A DNA stretch of 27,492 nucleotides from Patescibacteria group bacterium UBA2100 (GCA_002331185.1 DCYW01000018.1:16231-43722), one strand, 5' to 3'. Positions 7,561 through 16,071 are shown, numbered from the stretch's first letter. Notes: generated by a model not told the origin, from the sequence alone. A program made the numbers and translations.

Positions 7561-7748
7561 ATGACTTCAAATTGGATGCTAGACAAGTTTTTTACAAAGG
7601 TAAAGGGCCGTATCCTATCGTCGCCATGAACTCTGGTAACCACGAAGGGCCCTATATTGTTCAAAGGATAACAAAGAACAAGAAAGGGGTTCAGCAGGTG
7701 CCCACATACCGTTTTGCGGGCAGGGGCTACAGACGGGGAGAAAATTAG
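7557..7748 (+). CDS. Small basic Gly/Arg-rich hypothetical protein
   Basis: A 63-residue protein of unknown function, basic, with PYPIVAMNSGNHEGPYIVQR (19-38) and an RNA-binding-like tail RFAGRGYRRGEN. Composition looks like a folded protein and the opposite-strand ORF looks like a shadow. It would start at TTG overlapping the upstream TGA stop (translational coupling). The next in-frame start is ATG at about residue 24, so the exact N-terminus is uncertain. A hairpin follows directly after the stop. Confidence 0.5.
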   Translation: MNDFKLDARQVFYKGKGPYPIVAMNSGNHEGPYIVQRITKNKKGVQQVPTYRFAGRGYRRGEN

Positions 7749-7753
7749 AACAA

Positions 7754-7781
7754 GCAGCTCCATTTCAGAGCTGCCCGTCTT
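7754..7781 (+). terminator. Probable terminator
   Basis: 7-bp G+C-rich stem GCAGCTC (7754-7760) / GAGCTGC (7768-7774), loop CATTTCA, followed by CCGTCTTTCT. The U-tract is interrupted, so strength is uncertain. It lies 5 nt after the stop of the 63-residue gene. Confidence 0.55.
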
Positions 7782-7836
7782 TCTATATACGCACAATAAT
7801 GTACTATATATACATTACTGCAATAACTAATTTAGT

Positions 7837-8802
7837 ATGAACGAACGTATAAAAGCAACGCCAAAAGACTTTTTCTTATGGCTTGGCGCAATGGTTGCTC
7901 TCTATCTTTCAGTCGGGAGTGTTGTAGCTGTAACATTTGAATACATTGAACGACTTGTGGGCAGCTCATCTATTATTGGGTACGATCCTTACTCAGGTGG
8001 AATGCAATTCGCAATAGCGAGCCTTATTGTTGTATTTCCTGTATACATCATTCTCACTCGAATACTCAATCAAGATATTCGTAGAAATCCAGAAAAAAAA
8101 GAACTCTGGATACGTCGTTGGTTAGTATTTCTTACTGTATTTCTTGCAGGACTCGCGCTCGTCATTGACCTTATCGTTTTGCTATACACATTCCTAGGAG
8201 GTGAGCAGCTTACTGCAGCATTTTTACTTAAAGTAGTTACAATCTTTGTATTGTTCGCTGGAATCTTCTACTATTACTTAAAGGATATTCACGGGTACTG
8301 GGAGAACAATGAAAAGCAATCGAAAATGGTTGGTGGAGGTGTTGCGCTTGTGGTTCTCATGACAATTATCTCGGGATTTGTGATTATGGGCTCTCCTGCA
8401 ACACAACGTGCATTACGCGAAGACGACCAGCGCATACGTGATTTGCAAGGCATCCAATCACAGGTGACTGAATACTATCGAACAACAGAAGAACTCCCAA
8501 ATTCCCTTGAAGACTTGAAAGACCCCCTTGTTGGCGCATATATCCAAAATGATCCAGCAACTGGAGAACCATACGAGTATACAGCAACGGGCAAACTTAC
8601 GTTCGAATTGTGTGCCACCTTTGCACTACCGCTTCCTGAATTTAACGAAAAAGGAATCGACCCAAGTGACTGGCGTGTTCGTGATTTGCAGCAAAAAGCT
8701 GAGGATTGGGGGCACGGCGAGGGGCGTACCTGTTTTGAGCGAACAATCGATCCAGACCGTGTAAAACCATACAAAGAATTAAACGAGGCGCTTCGATTCT
8801 AG
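7837..8802 (+). CDS. DUF5671-like membrane protein with pseudopilin-like tail
   Basis: A 321-residue protein with five TM segments (about 12-34, 57-77, 94-118, 127-148, 165-186) that match in layout the DUF5671 family I associate with CPR genomes. Hallmarks are DFFLWLGAMVALYLSV, YDPYSGGMQFAIASLIVVFP and IRRNPEKKELWIRRWLVFLT. After TM5 comes a soluble tail of about 130 residues. There IQSQVTEYYRTTEELPNSLEDLKDP and NDPATGEPYEYTATGKLTFEL read like the C-terminal half of type II secretion/type IV pseudopilins (GspG-like: helix, P..L..L, DPxG.PYxY). Two Cys in the tail (about 259 and 293) could pair. Function unknown. It stands alone between two terminators. Confidence 0.8.
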   Translation: MNERIKATPKDFFLWLGAMVALYLSVGSVVAVTFEYIERLVGSSSIIGYDPYSGGMQFAIASLIVVFPVYIILTRILNQDIRRNPEKKELWIRRWLVFLTVFLAGLALVIDLIVLLYTFLGGEQLTAAFLLKVVTIFVLFAGIFYYYLKDIHGYWENNEKQSKMVGGGVALVVLMTIISGFVIMGSPATQRALREDDQRIRDLQGIQSQVTEYYRTTEELPNSLEDLKDPLVGAYIQNDPATGEPYEYTATGKLTFELCATFALPLPEFNEKGIDPSDWRVRDLQQKAEDWGHGEGRTCFERTIDPDRVKPYKELNEALRF

Positions 8803-8821
8803 TCGTCACCACAGTGTTTAG

Positions 8822-8854
8822 AAAAACAGCCGTTTGCACGGCTGTTTTTCTTTT
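8822..8854 (+). terminator. Intrinsic terminator
   Basis: 8-bp stem ACAGCCGT (8826-8833) / ACGGCTGT (8838-8845), loop TTGC, preceded by an A-run and followed by TTTTCTTTT. A strong rho-independent terminator after the DUF5671 gene, plausibly bidirectional. Confidence 0.88.
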
Positions 8855-8887
8855 CCAAATAAGAACCTATGCTACTATTAGCCACAA

Positions 8888-11290
8888 ATGAGAAAATACG
8901 ATCACACAAAAATTGAAAAGAAATGGCAAAAACAATGGGAAGTTCTAAACAGCAACGCTATCGATAAGAACGACACATCAAAGGAAAAATTTTACCTCCT
9001 TGATATGTTTCCGTATCCATCGGGCGACGGATTACACATGGGACACACCGAAGCATATACTGCTAATGACATCTTCTCGCGCTACAAAAAAGCGAAGGGA
9101 TTTAATGTACTCCACGCTACAGGATTGGATTCTTTCGGGTTGCCAGCTGAGAACTACGCGATTAAAACAGGTACTCACCCAAAAGAAACAACTAAAACTA
9201 ATGCAGAAAATTTTCTACGCCAATGGCAATCACTTGGTATTGATTATGACTACAATGATGCGATTTTTACTTCTGATCCGAGCTATTACAGGTGGACGCA
9301 ATGGTTATTCTTGCAGTTTTATAAAAACAATTTGGTATACAAAAAAACTAACACGGTAAACTGGTGCGAGTCTTGCAAAACAGTGCTTGCAACTGAACAG
9401 GTGGAAAATGGCTTGTGTGAACGATGTAAGAATGACGTGGTACAAAAACCTATTCCTAGCTGGTTCTTTAAGACAACTGAATTTGCTGAAGATTTAATTA
9501 ACGGACATGAAACTATTGATTGGCCTGAAGCAACTCGGAAAAATCAGATAAACTGGATTGGCAAAAGTGAAGGCGTAGAACTCTCATTTCCCATACAAGG
9601 AACACAAGAAAAAATCACCGTTTTTACAACGCGTGTAGATACATTGTTTGGCGCAACATATCTAGTACTTGCTCCTGAACACCCACTTGTCGATATATGG
9701 ACATCCGATGTCCATATATTAGAGAATGTGGAAGAGGTAAAGGAATATGTTCAAAGCGCACAAAAGAAAACTGACCTTGAAAGAACGGTGAGCGCAAAAG
9801 AAAAAACAGGAGTTGAACTACAAGGAATCAAAGCTGTTAATCCTGCAAGTAAAGAGGAAATTCCTATTTACATCGCAGATTATGTGCTTGCTCAATACGG
9901 AACTGGTGCAATCATGGCGGTTCCTGCCCATGATGAACGTGACTTTGAATTCGCTAACGAATTTAAATTGCCGATACGTCAAGTTATTTCCTCAGAATCT
10001 ATTAAATTTACAGGCACGTGGGATGATTCTTATTCAAGCACTGGACTCCTAATCAATTCAAATGATTTCAATAAACTTCCTTCCGAAGAAGCAAAGACAA
10101 AAATCACTGAGCACGTTGGTGGGGAGATGAAAACCACCTATAAGCTACGTGATTGGTCAATTTCTCGACAGCGTTACTGGGGGACTCCGATTCCTATTGT
10201 CTACGATCCCCAAGGGCATGCTCATCCAGTGCCTGAAGAACATCTTCCGTGGACTCTCCCAGAAGACGTTGATTTTGTCCCTACCGGAGAAGCACCGCTT
10301 GCAAAATCAAAGGAGCTGAAAGAAAGGACTGAGAACATTTTTGGTACAGGATGGACGCCAGAGGTAGATACCATGGATACATTCGTATGTTCTGCATGGT
10401 ATTACCTTCGCTATCCCGATCCACATAATGAAGAAGAGTTCTGTAGCAAAAAACGTTTAAAACACTGGTTGCCTGTTGATCTCTATATTGGAGGTCCAGA
10501 ACATACGTATTTGCACCTGATGTATGCTCGATTCTTCACGAAAGCAATGAACAAGATCGGTCTTTTAGATTTTGATGAACCATTCCTTAAAATGCGACAC
10601 CAAGGAATGGTTCTTGACGCAGACGGCATGAAAATGAGTAAATCGAAGGGCAATATTGTGAACCCTGATGATATGGTTAAACGATTCGGCGCTGATGCTG
10701 TGCGCATGTATATGATGTTTGCTGCTTCACTTTCTGATGAAGTCATTTGGAACGAAAATGGCATAGTAGGAACAGCACGTTTTCTTGAAAAACTATGGAA
10801 GATACAAGGCTCGCTTGTAGAAATATCTTCAAAAGAAGCAAAACGTGAAGTACATAAACTCATTCGCAAGGTAAGTTCTGATATTGAAGATCTTAAGTTT
10901 AATACAGCCATAGCTGCCTTTATGTCATTCGTCAAGGCTGTCGAACATACATCTATGAGCACAGAAGACTATGCGATTGTTGTACGTTTACTTGCGCCGT
11001 TTGCACCTCATATCACTGAAGAATTGTGGGAGATGACTACTGCGAGTAAAGATTCTGTACATGTTCAGCCATGGCCAATATATGACGAAAATCTTGTAAT
11101 TGACGAAGAAATAGAATTGGTTGTTCAAGTGAATGGAAAACTTCGTGGGCATATACAAATACCTGTAGATATGAATGAAGGTGATGTGTTAGAAGCTATT
11201 CGTAGAGACCAAAAACTTTCTGTATATCTTGAATCTCAACCTAAGCGGGTTGTACATGTTCCTAACAGGCTCATTAACTTAGTCGTCTAG
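8888..11290 (+). CDS. leuS: Leucyl-tRNA synthetase
   Basis: An 800-residue class I synthetase that charges tRNA-Leu. HIGH-type motif HMGH (50-53), zinc ribbon CESC (160-163) and CERC (177-180), CP1 editing domain with TTRVDTLFGATYLVLAPEHP and the GTGAIMAVPAHDERD signature, KMSKS (582-586), then the anticodon-binding helical domain and a short C-terminal domain ending in LINLVV. Bacterial LeuRS is usually about 860 residues, so this is at the short end, with the loss spread over linkers. It starts with ATG; TACTAT (8873-8878) lies 9 nt upstream of it, so the mRNA would have almost no 5' leader and no Shine-Dalgarno. Single gene after a terminator. Confidence 0.98.
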   Translation: MRKYDHTKIEKKWQKQWEVLNSNAIDKNDTSKEKFYLLDMFPYPSGDGLHMGHTEAYTANDIFSRYKKAKGFNVLHATGLDSFGLPAENYAIKTGTHPKETTKTNAENFLRQWQSLGIDYDYNDAIFTSDPSYYRWTQWLFLQFYKNNLVYKKTNTVNWCESCKTVLATEQVENGLCERCKNDVVQKPIPSWFFKTTEFAEDLINGHETIDWPEATRKNQINWIGKSEGVELSFPIQGTQEKITVFTTRVDTLFGATYLVLAPEHPLVDIWTSDVHILENVEEVKEYVQSAQKKTDLERTVSAKEKTGVELQGIKAVNPASKEEIPIYIADYVLAQYGTGAIMAVPAHDERDFEFANEFKLPIRQVISSESIKFTGTWDDSYSSTGLLINSNDFNKLPSEEAKTKITEHVGGEMKTTYKLRDWSISRQRYWGTPIPIVYDPQGHAHPVPEEHLPWTLPEDVDFVPTGEAPLAKSKELKERTENIFGTGWTPEVDTMDTFVCSAWYYLRYPDPHNEEEFCSKKRLKHWLPVDLYIGGPEHTYLHLMYARFFTKAMNKIGLLDFDEPFLKMRHQGMVLDADGMKMSKSKGNIVNPDDMVKRFGADAVRMYMMFAASLSDEVIWNENGIVGTARFLEKLWKIQGSLVEISSKEAKREVHKLIRKVSSDIEDLKFNTAIAAFMSFVKAVEHTSMSTEDYAIVVRLLAPFAPHITEELWEMTTASKDSVHVQPWPIYDENLVIDEEIELVVQVNGKLRGHIQIPVDMNEGDVLEAIRRDQKLSVYLESQPKRVVHVPNRLINLVV

Positions 11291-11298
11291 AAAAATAT

Positions 11299-11327
11299 TT
11301 GACAAATATATTTATACGTGGTTTTAT
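11299..11327 (+). promoter_or_regulatory. Upstream promoter candidate for the sigma-region-4/HARE gene
   Basis: Consensus -35 TTGACA (11299-11304), 17-nt spacer, TTTTAT (11322-11327, 4 of 6). Lies just after leuS, about 100 nt before the next start codon. Confidence 0.5.
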
Positions 11328-11374
11328 TGCACAACATAGAAATTTTTGTGTGCAAAGAAGCGCCTAAAATAAAT

Positions 11375-11403
11375 TTGACGTAGCAGTATTGTCGTGATAA
11401 AAC
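11375..11403 (+). promoter_or_regulatory. Proximal promoter candidate for the sigma-region-4/HARE gene
   Basis: TTGACG (11375-11380), 17-nt spacer, TAAAAC (11398-11403) preceded by an extended element TGA. Predicted leader of about 18 nt. Confidence 0.5.
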
Positions 11404-11427
11404 TGTTCTACATACAGAAACCACAAT

Positions 11428-12465
11428 ATGGATACTATAAAAATTACATTCAAACCAAAACAAGTTTCAACACGATTGGTGAAAGTCATTGATAACGATC
11501 GAGCACGTGATGTGCTTATGCGTCGTTATGGTTTAACTGATACGGGTGACATAGAAACACTCGAATCTGTTGGGCAATCATATGGCATTACACGCGAGCG
11601 AGTTCGCCAAATTGAAAATCATGCTCTTAAGAGTATTCAAAAATCAAGAGATTACCAAGCGCTCGCAGATGCATTTGCTGAACTTGCACAAACGATTAAC
11701 CAACTCGGCGGTATTGCACCGCAAGATGAACTTTTGAAGTACCTTAGCACAAAGCCGGCAGAGCAAAACGATATTCTTTTTCTTTTACATGTTGGAGATG
11801 CATTTAATAAAAAGAAAGAAGGTGGAGATTTTGTGCATCATTGGTTTCTCGACAATGCACAGGCAAAAACAATCCGTGATGCAACTCAAACTCTCTATGG
11901 AACACTTGCTGATACTGTTGTGCTTCCAGAAGAAGAAATTATCTCGCGTTACAAAAGCGAACTTCGAAAAGCACAGATTGCACAAGATAACGCAGAAACT
12001 CTTTTGCGATGGCTTTCTCTTTCAAAAAAAATTGCTCGTAACCCCCTTGGTGAGTGGGGCCGTGCGTCATCACCATCCGTTCGTGTAAAAGGAATGCGTG
12101 ATTTTGCATATCTCACTTTAAAGCGACACGGTTCGCCTATGCACTTCTCAGAAGTTGCTCAGCAAGTTGAAGAGCTTTTTGGACGCAAGGCACACGTTGC
12201 AACAACACACAATGAACTTATTAAGGACCCTCGGTTTGTACTTGTTGGCCGTGGTTTGTATGCACTTGCAGAATGGGGATACTCAAAGGGTGTGGTGAAA
12301 GACGTTATTCGTGACGTGCTTAAGGAACACGGACCACTTACCAAGAAAGAAATTATTGACCGAGTCAAGCGTGAACGATATGTGAAAGACAACACCATCG
12401 CCGTGAACCTGCAAGATACTGATACGTTTGCCCATCAAAAAGACGGGCGTTACATCCTTATCTAA
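11428..12465 (+). CDS. Sigma-70 region 4-like / HARE-HTH protein
   Basis: A 345-residue DNA- or RNA-polymerase-binding protein. Residues 26-72 match sigma-70 region 4 (RYGLTDTGDIETLESVGQ, then YGITRERVRQIENHALKSIQ), the helix-turn-helix that reads -35 elements. There is no region 2, so it cannot be a complete sigma factor. A helical middle (75-215) follows. Residues about 222-290 (MRDFAYLTLKRHGSPMHFSE ... DPRFVLVGRGLYALAEWGY) are a HARE-HTH domain like that of the RNA polymerase delta subunit RpoE. A second winged helix (about 291-345, VIRDVLKEHGPLTKKEIIDR) ends the protein. It is probably a transcription regulator acting with RNA polymerase, but the target is unknown. Two promoter-like sites precede it, suggesting regulated or strong expression. 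Confidence 0.85.
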   Translation: MDTIKITFKPKQVSTRLVKVIDNDRARDVLMRRYGLTDTGDIETLESVGQSYGITRERVRQIENHALKSIQKSRDYQALADAFAELAQTINQLGGIAPQDELLKYLSTKPAEQNDILFLLHVGDAFNKKKEGGDFVHHWFLDNAQAKTIRDATQTLYGTLADTVVLPEEEIISRYKSELRKAQIAQDNAETLLRWLSLSKKIARNPLGEWGRASSPSVRVKGMRDFAYLTLKRHGSPMHFSEVAQQVEELFGRKAHVATTHNELIKDPRFVLVGRGLYALAEWGYSKGVVKDVIRDVLKEHGPLTKKEIIDRVKRERYVKDNTIAVNLQDTDTFAHQKDGRYILI

Positions 12466-12492
12466 CCACAATATACTTTAAGCTATCTGTAG

Positions 12493-12516
12493 CCACGCTT
12501 AAACGCGTGGTATTAT
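12493..12516 (+). promoter_or_regulatory. Inverted repeat abutting a -10 element
   Basis: CCACGC (12493-12498) and GCGTGG (12505-12510) form a 6-bp dyad with loop TTAAAC, immediately followed by TATTAT (12511-12516), a good -10 whose transcript would start about 7 nt before the ATG at 12530. The dyad fills the space between the expected -35 and -10, as an operator would. It may equally be a weak terminator of the upstream gene, but there is no U-tract. Confidence 0.4.
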
Positions 12517-12529
12517 AGAGCGTATCACT

Positions 12530-13861
12530 ATGATGTCTTTCTTTAAGATTGAAGATACCCATTACCTAGGCATTGCATACTGGGTTCCTCTAATAGCTAT
12601 TTTTGCAATCATGTTTGTGGTCTTGCTTGCCATATATCCACCACTAATTGTCGCTATCCTTACATGGATTTTTATCCTCGCTCCACTGTGGGCACCCATA
12701 GTTCTTGGCACAATATGGTGGGCGCAGTGGATTAAATACATTCGAGCAAACTTCATTGCTGCACAAACCTCAGTACTCTTAGAGATAAAACTACCTCGTC
12801 AAATTCTAAAAACACCAAAAGCTATGGAGGCGGTTTTTTCCGCTCTCCACGTCGGTCCCGGTGAAACAACGTTCATATCTCGCTCGTGGGAGGGAAAAGT
12901 GCGTCCCTGGTGGTCACTTGAAATTGCATCAATAGAAGGAAAGATACATTTTTATGTATGGGCATGGGAAAAATATCAAGATTTTATTGAATCACAATTT
13001 TATGCACAATACCCTGATATAGAGATTCACCAAGTTGAAGATTATTCTGCAGGTATACAATATGATTCCAAAAAAAATAATGTATGGGGTATGGAGTATA
13101 CATTGAATAAAGCGGACGCATACCCAATCAAATCGTACATAGACTTCGAACTCGACCAAGATCCAAAAAAAGTCGAGCACGTTGTTGACCCACTATCAGG
13201 AGTTTTTGAAAAATTGAGCTCATTAGGACCAGGAGAGCAAATGTGGATTCAGATTCTTATTCGCCAAAACAAGGGTGTAACTATCGATCACACATTCGGA
13301 AGACGAAGTAAATCGTGGAAAGACGAGGCTCAAGAAGAGATTGAGCGAATTTATGAAAAAGCAAAACCGACCAGCAAAGATCCAGTAACGGCAGAAATAA
13401 CTGAGGGATATCCACAATTAAAACCTGCAGAAGTAAACGTTATTAAAGCACTCGAACGCAGCGTTGACAAACAAGGATTCGATGCAGGTGTTCGGGCAGT
13501 GTACATAACAAAGCCAGATGTTTTTAAAGGAAACAAAATTCCTACAAATATAGTAAATCTTTGGAGTACATTTGGTTCCGGTTATTTAAACAAATTCGTC
13601 CCTGGCAATACATGGCACGTATCACTCGATTATCCATGGCAAGATTTTAGAAATATGCGGGCAGCACGATTTTCGCGTCGTATACTCGACGCATACCGTC
13701 GGCGTAGTCTTTTTCATCCACCATACGAACGTCCTCGTTTCGTGCTAACGACAGAAGAATTAGCGACCATTTATCACTTCCCAACAGCAGAAACAAAAGC
13801 TCCAGGAATACAAAGAATCTCTTCTACAAAGGGAGACGCACCAACAAATCTTCCAACATAG
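12530..13861 (+). CDS. DUF8128-like membrane protein (secretion-ATPase N-half)
   Basis: A 443-residue protein. Two closely spaced TM segments (about 17-35 and 37-66) are followed by a large soluble domain: KLPRQILKTPKAMEAVFSAL, WWSLEIASIEGKIHFYVWAW, QFYAQYPDIEIHQVEDY, then a tail with FVLTTEELATIYHFP and an R-x-S-x-K...PTNLP ending. I recognise this as a CPR family (DUF8128, from memory). The tail resembles the linker that precedes the nucleotide-binding domain in CPR VirD4/TraG-like type IV secretion ATPases. Here the protein stops exactly at that linker and no ATPase follows. It is therefore either a standalone membrane subunit or a split protein whose ATPase is elsewhere. The mltG start follows after 1 nt, so the two are surely co-transcribed. 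Met1 and Met2 are both possible starts. Confidence 0.7.
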   Translation: MMSFFKIEDTHYLGIAYWVPLIAIFAIMFVVLLAIYPPLIVAILTWIFILAPLWAPIVLGTIWWAQWIKYIRANFIAAQTSVLLEIKLPRQILKTPKAMEAVFSALHVGPGETTFISRSWEGKVRPWWSLEIASIEGKIHFYVWAWEKYQDFIESQFYAQYPDIEIHQVEDYSAGIQYDSKKNNVWGMEYTLNKADAYPIKSYIDFELDQDPKKVEHVVDPLSGVFEKLSSLGPGEQMWIQILIRQNKGVTIDHTFGRRSKSWKDEAQEEIERIYEKAKPTSKDPVTAEITEGYPQLKPAEVNVIKALERSVDKQGFDAGVRAVYITKPDVFKGNKIPTNIVNLWSTFGSGYLNKFVPGNTWHVSLDYPWQDFRNMRAARFSRRILDAYRRRSLFHPPYERPRFVLTTEELATIYHFPTAETKAPGIQRISSTKGDAPTNLPT

Positions 13862-13862
13862 T

Positions 13863-14933
13863 ATGTTTGAGTACTATACAAAAAAGCTAAAAATGTCTTT
13901 TGAGCGTCTGTATGTGCGTTTTCTATGGTACCGAGAACGCGCACGTAATACAGTATACGAGTGGCATGATACACGAATGCACAACCTAAACCAACGAACA
14001 TTATTTATACTTGCAATTGGTTTACTTTTTGTATCTGTACTATACATAGAGAGTTTCCGTCCAACGGATAATTTTCCGGTTGAACAGTATATAACCATTG
14101 AAGAAGGGGAGACACTGCAGTCGCTTTCCCAAGTACTAGAAGACAAAGATATTGTGCGGAGCGCCGACTGGCTAGAAATTCTTGTTCGGCTTCGTGGTGG
14201 ACAACATTCGGTTCAGGCAGGAGATTATCTTTTTGCAAAGCCAGTCGGAGCGTTTTCGGTAGCGCGTATTATTACAACAGGAGCATACGGTCTTGAACCA
14301 ATTAGAATCACTATACCCGAAGGAGCGACAATTGCCGATATGGCAATCATCTACGACAAACGTCTCTTTAAATTCGATGCAGACAAGTTCCTGCGTGACA
14401 CGAGTAATCTTGAAGGATATCTTTTTCCCGATACATATTATTTCCTCCCGAATGTTCGTGAGGATGAAGTAATTCGCGTAATGCAAGATACATTCCAAGC
14501 GCGCATTGCAAAATTTGCAGACGATCTTGCTGAATCTCAGTATTCCCTTCATGAAATAATTACACTTGCGTCTATTATTGAGAAGGAAGCATGGAAACCA
14601 AAAGACCAAAAACTTATATCTGGCGTATTATATAATCGTCTAAACGACGATATGCTCCTTCAAGTAGACGCAACGTTTACGTACACGGATGGCAAGGGTA
14701 CGTATGACATAACACTGGCTGACCTGAGGGACACGGAAAACCTTTACAACACCTATGTGTATAAAGGACTGCCACCTGGGCCTATTGCCGCGGTTGGTGA
14801 GGCTGCAATAGACGCAGCACTCAACCCAACACCGAGTGATTTTTATTTCTATCTGGCTGATCGTAGTGGAACAACCTATTTTAGTGCTACGTACGAAGAA
14901 CATCTTGCAAAAAAACGAATATACGTTGACTAA
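13863..14933 (+). CDS. mltG: Endolytic murein transglycosylase MltG (YceG-like)
   Basis: A 356-residue membrane-anchored enzyme that cleaves nascent glycan strands and so sets chain length. It has a basic cytoplasmic N-terminus of about 44 residues, one TM (about 45-62), a LysM-like region (ITIEEGETLQSLSQVLEDKD), then the YceG fold. Visible signatures are ITIPEGATIADMA, LEGYLFPDTYYF, the catalytic-Glu motif ASIIEKEAW (E240 within it), SGVLYNRL, and NTYVYKGLPPGPIAAVG near the end. Length is normal (E. coli 340). ATG begins 1 nt after the stop of the membrane protein upstream, suggesting coupled translation and a shared envelope role. Confidence 0.94.
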   Translation: MFEYYTKKLKMSFERLYVRFLWYRERARNTVYEWHDTRMHNLNQRTLFILAIGLLFVSVLYIESFRPTDNFPVEQYITIEEGETLQSLSQVLEDKDIVRSADWLEILVRLRGGQHSVQAGDYLFAKPVGAFSVARIITTGAYGLEPIRITIPEGATIADMAIIYDKRLFKFDADKFLRDTSNLEGYLFPDTYYFLPNVREDEVIRVMQDTFQARIAKFADDLAESQYSLHEIITLASIIEKEAWKPKDQKLISGVLYNRLNDDMLLQVDATFTYTDGKGTYDITLADLRDTENLYNTYVYKGLPPGPIAAVGEAAIDAALNPTPSDFYFYLADRSGTTYFSATYEEHLAKKRIYVD

Positions 14934-14952
14934 GTAGAGGTGGTTATATATT
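14926..14952 (+). promoter_or_regulatory. Promoter candidate for mnmA
   Basis: TTGACT (14926-14931, overlapping the end of mltG) and TATATT (14947-14952), spacer 15 nt. The predicted leader is only about 6 nt. Confidence 0.4.
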
Positions 14953-14964
14953 CTCCTCATACCT

Positions 14965-16017
14965 ATGAAAAAAGTTTTTGTTGCACTTTCAGGTGGAGTC
15001 GATAGTTCAGTTGTCGCACACCTATTACAAAACCAAGGGTGGGATGTTACCGCCGTTTTTATACGTGTGTGGCAACCTGATTTCATGCCTTGTACTCAAG
15101 ACGAAGAAGAGCGTTCTGCGCTTCGTGTTGCAGCTGCACTTGGAATTCCATTTCGTCGTGTTGATCTCTCTGACGAATACAAAAAGGGTGTCGTCGATGC
15201 GATGATTTCAGAGTATCGTGCGGGTCGCACGCCAAATCCTGATGTGCTGTGTAATGCTCAGATAAAGTTTGGTGCATTTCTTGCATACGCTAAACGTGAG
15301 GGGGCTGACAAAATAGCAACAGGTCACCACGCGCGTATTCATGAGCAGGAAGGCACCTACACACTCCTTCGTGGTATCGATGAGACTAAAGATCAGGCAT
15401 ACTTTTTATGGAAGCTTACTCAGGAGGAACTCCGGCATACTGTAATGCCGATTGGTGAAATGTCTAAGAGAGATGTCCGAGAGTATGCAAAAAAACATGC
15501 CCTTCCAAGCGCGCGCAAACCTGATAGTCAAGGACTCTGTTTTATCGGCCATGTTGATATGAAAACGTTTCTAAAAAATTTTATCAAAGGAAAGCCGGGA
15601 AAGGTTCTAGATGAAAATGGAAGGACAATTGGAAATCATGAGGGTAGTGAGTTCGTTACTCTTGGACAACGAGGAGGATTCACCATTACAAACCAAAGTG
15701 CTCATGGACGCGTGTACTATGTTATACAAAAAGATGTCGCAGCGAATACTATTACTGTTTCTACCCAACAGGATACTATCGACGCAGAAAGAGTAAAAAT
15801 AAAACTTACTGATACTAATTGGCTTATGCCGATTCTACCGTCAAAAGAATATAGCTGCGAGATTCGCTACCATGGTCTACCTATTGTGTGCACAGTAGAA
15901 ATAACCGGAAAACACGAAGCGTTTGTGCATACAACTAATGCAGTACTCGTAGCAACAGGACAATCCGTTGTTGTATACGAAAAAGATGTCTGCTTCGGTG
16001 GAGGAGTGGTTGCATAA
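14965..16017 (+). CDS. mnmA: tRNA-specific 2-thiouridylase MnmA
   Basis: A 350-residue enzyme that thiolates U34 of tRNA-Lys, -Glu and -Gln, using ATP and sulfur passed from a persulfide relay. PP-loop SGGVDSS near the N-terminus, catalytic Cys96 in NPDVLCNAQIKFG, persulfide Cys192 in DSQGLCFIG, with PUA-like/beta-barrel C-terminal domains (LGQRGGF; FGGGVVA at the end). Both cysteines are present, so it should be active. Length is typical. ATG start at MKKVFVALSGGVDSS. Separated from mltG by 31 nt and possibly driven by its own promoter. Confidence 0.96.
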   Translation: MKKVFVALSGGVDSSVVAHLLQNQGWDVTAVFIRVWQPDFMPCTQDEEERSALRVAAALGIPFRRVDLSDEYKKGVVDAMISEYRAGRTPNPDVLCNAQIKFGAFLAYAKREGADKIATGHHARIHEQEGTYTLLRGIDETKDQAYFLWKLTQEELRHTVMPIGEMSKRDVREYAKKHALPSARKPDSQGLCFIGHVDMKTFLKNFIKGKPGKVLDENGRTIGNHEGSEFVTLGQRGGFTITNQSAHGRVYYVIQKDVAANTITVSTQQDTIDAERVKIKLTDTNWLMPILPSKEYSCEIRYHGLPIVCTVEITGKHEAFVHTTNAVLVATGQSVVVYEKDVCFGGGVVA

Positions 16018-16071
16018 TTTTATACACGCTAAAAAATGAAAAAAATTTCTCTTCGCGTATAATCAGCCTAT

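Noticed and set aside
7465..7680. UGA read as a sense codon (recoded genetic code)
   Set aside because: Reading through the two in-frame TGAs of the 31-residue ORF gives an implausible tail, and no conserved gene here needs a TGA codon to reach full length. UGA looks avoided, not recoded.
11428..12465. Alternative sigma factor
   Set aside because: Only a region-4-like helix-turn-helix is present. There is no region 2 to bind the -10 element.
14172..14609. Long open frames opposite or overlapping conserved genes (also 1592-2182, 3083-3631, 4356-5135, 18348-18749)
   Set aside because: They lie antisense to well-supported genes, have unnatural composition and no start signals.
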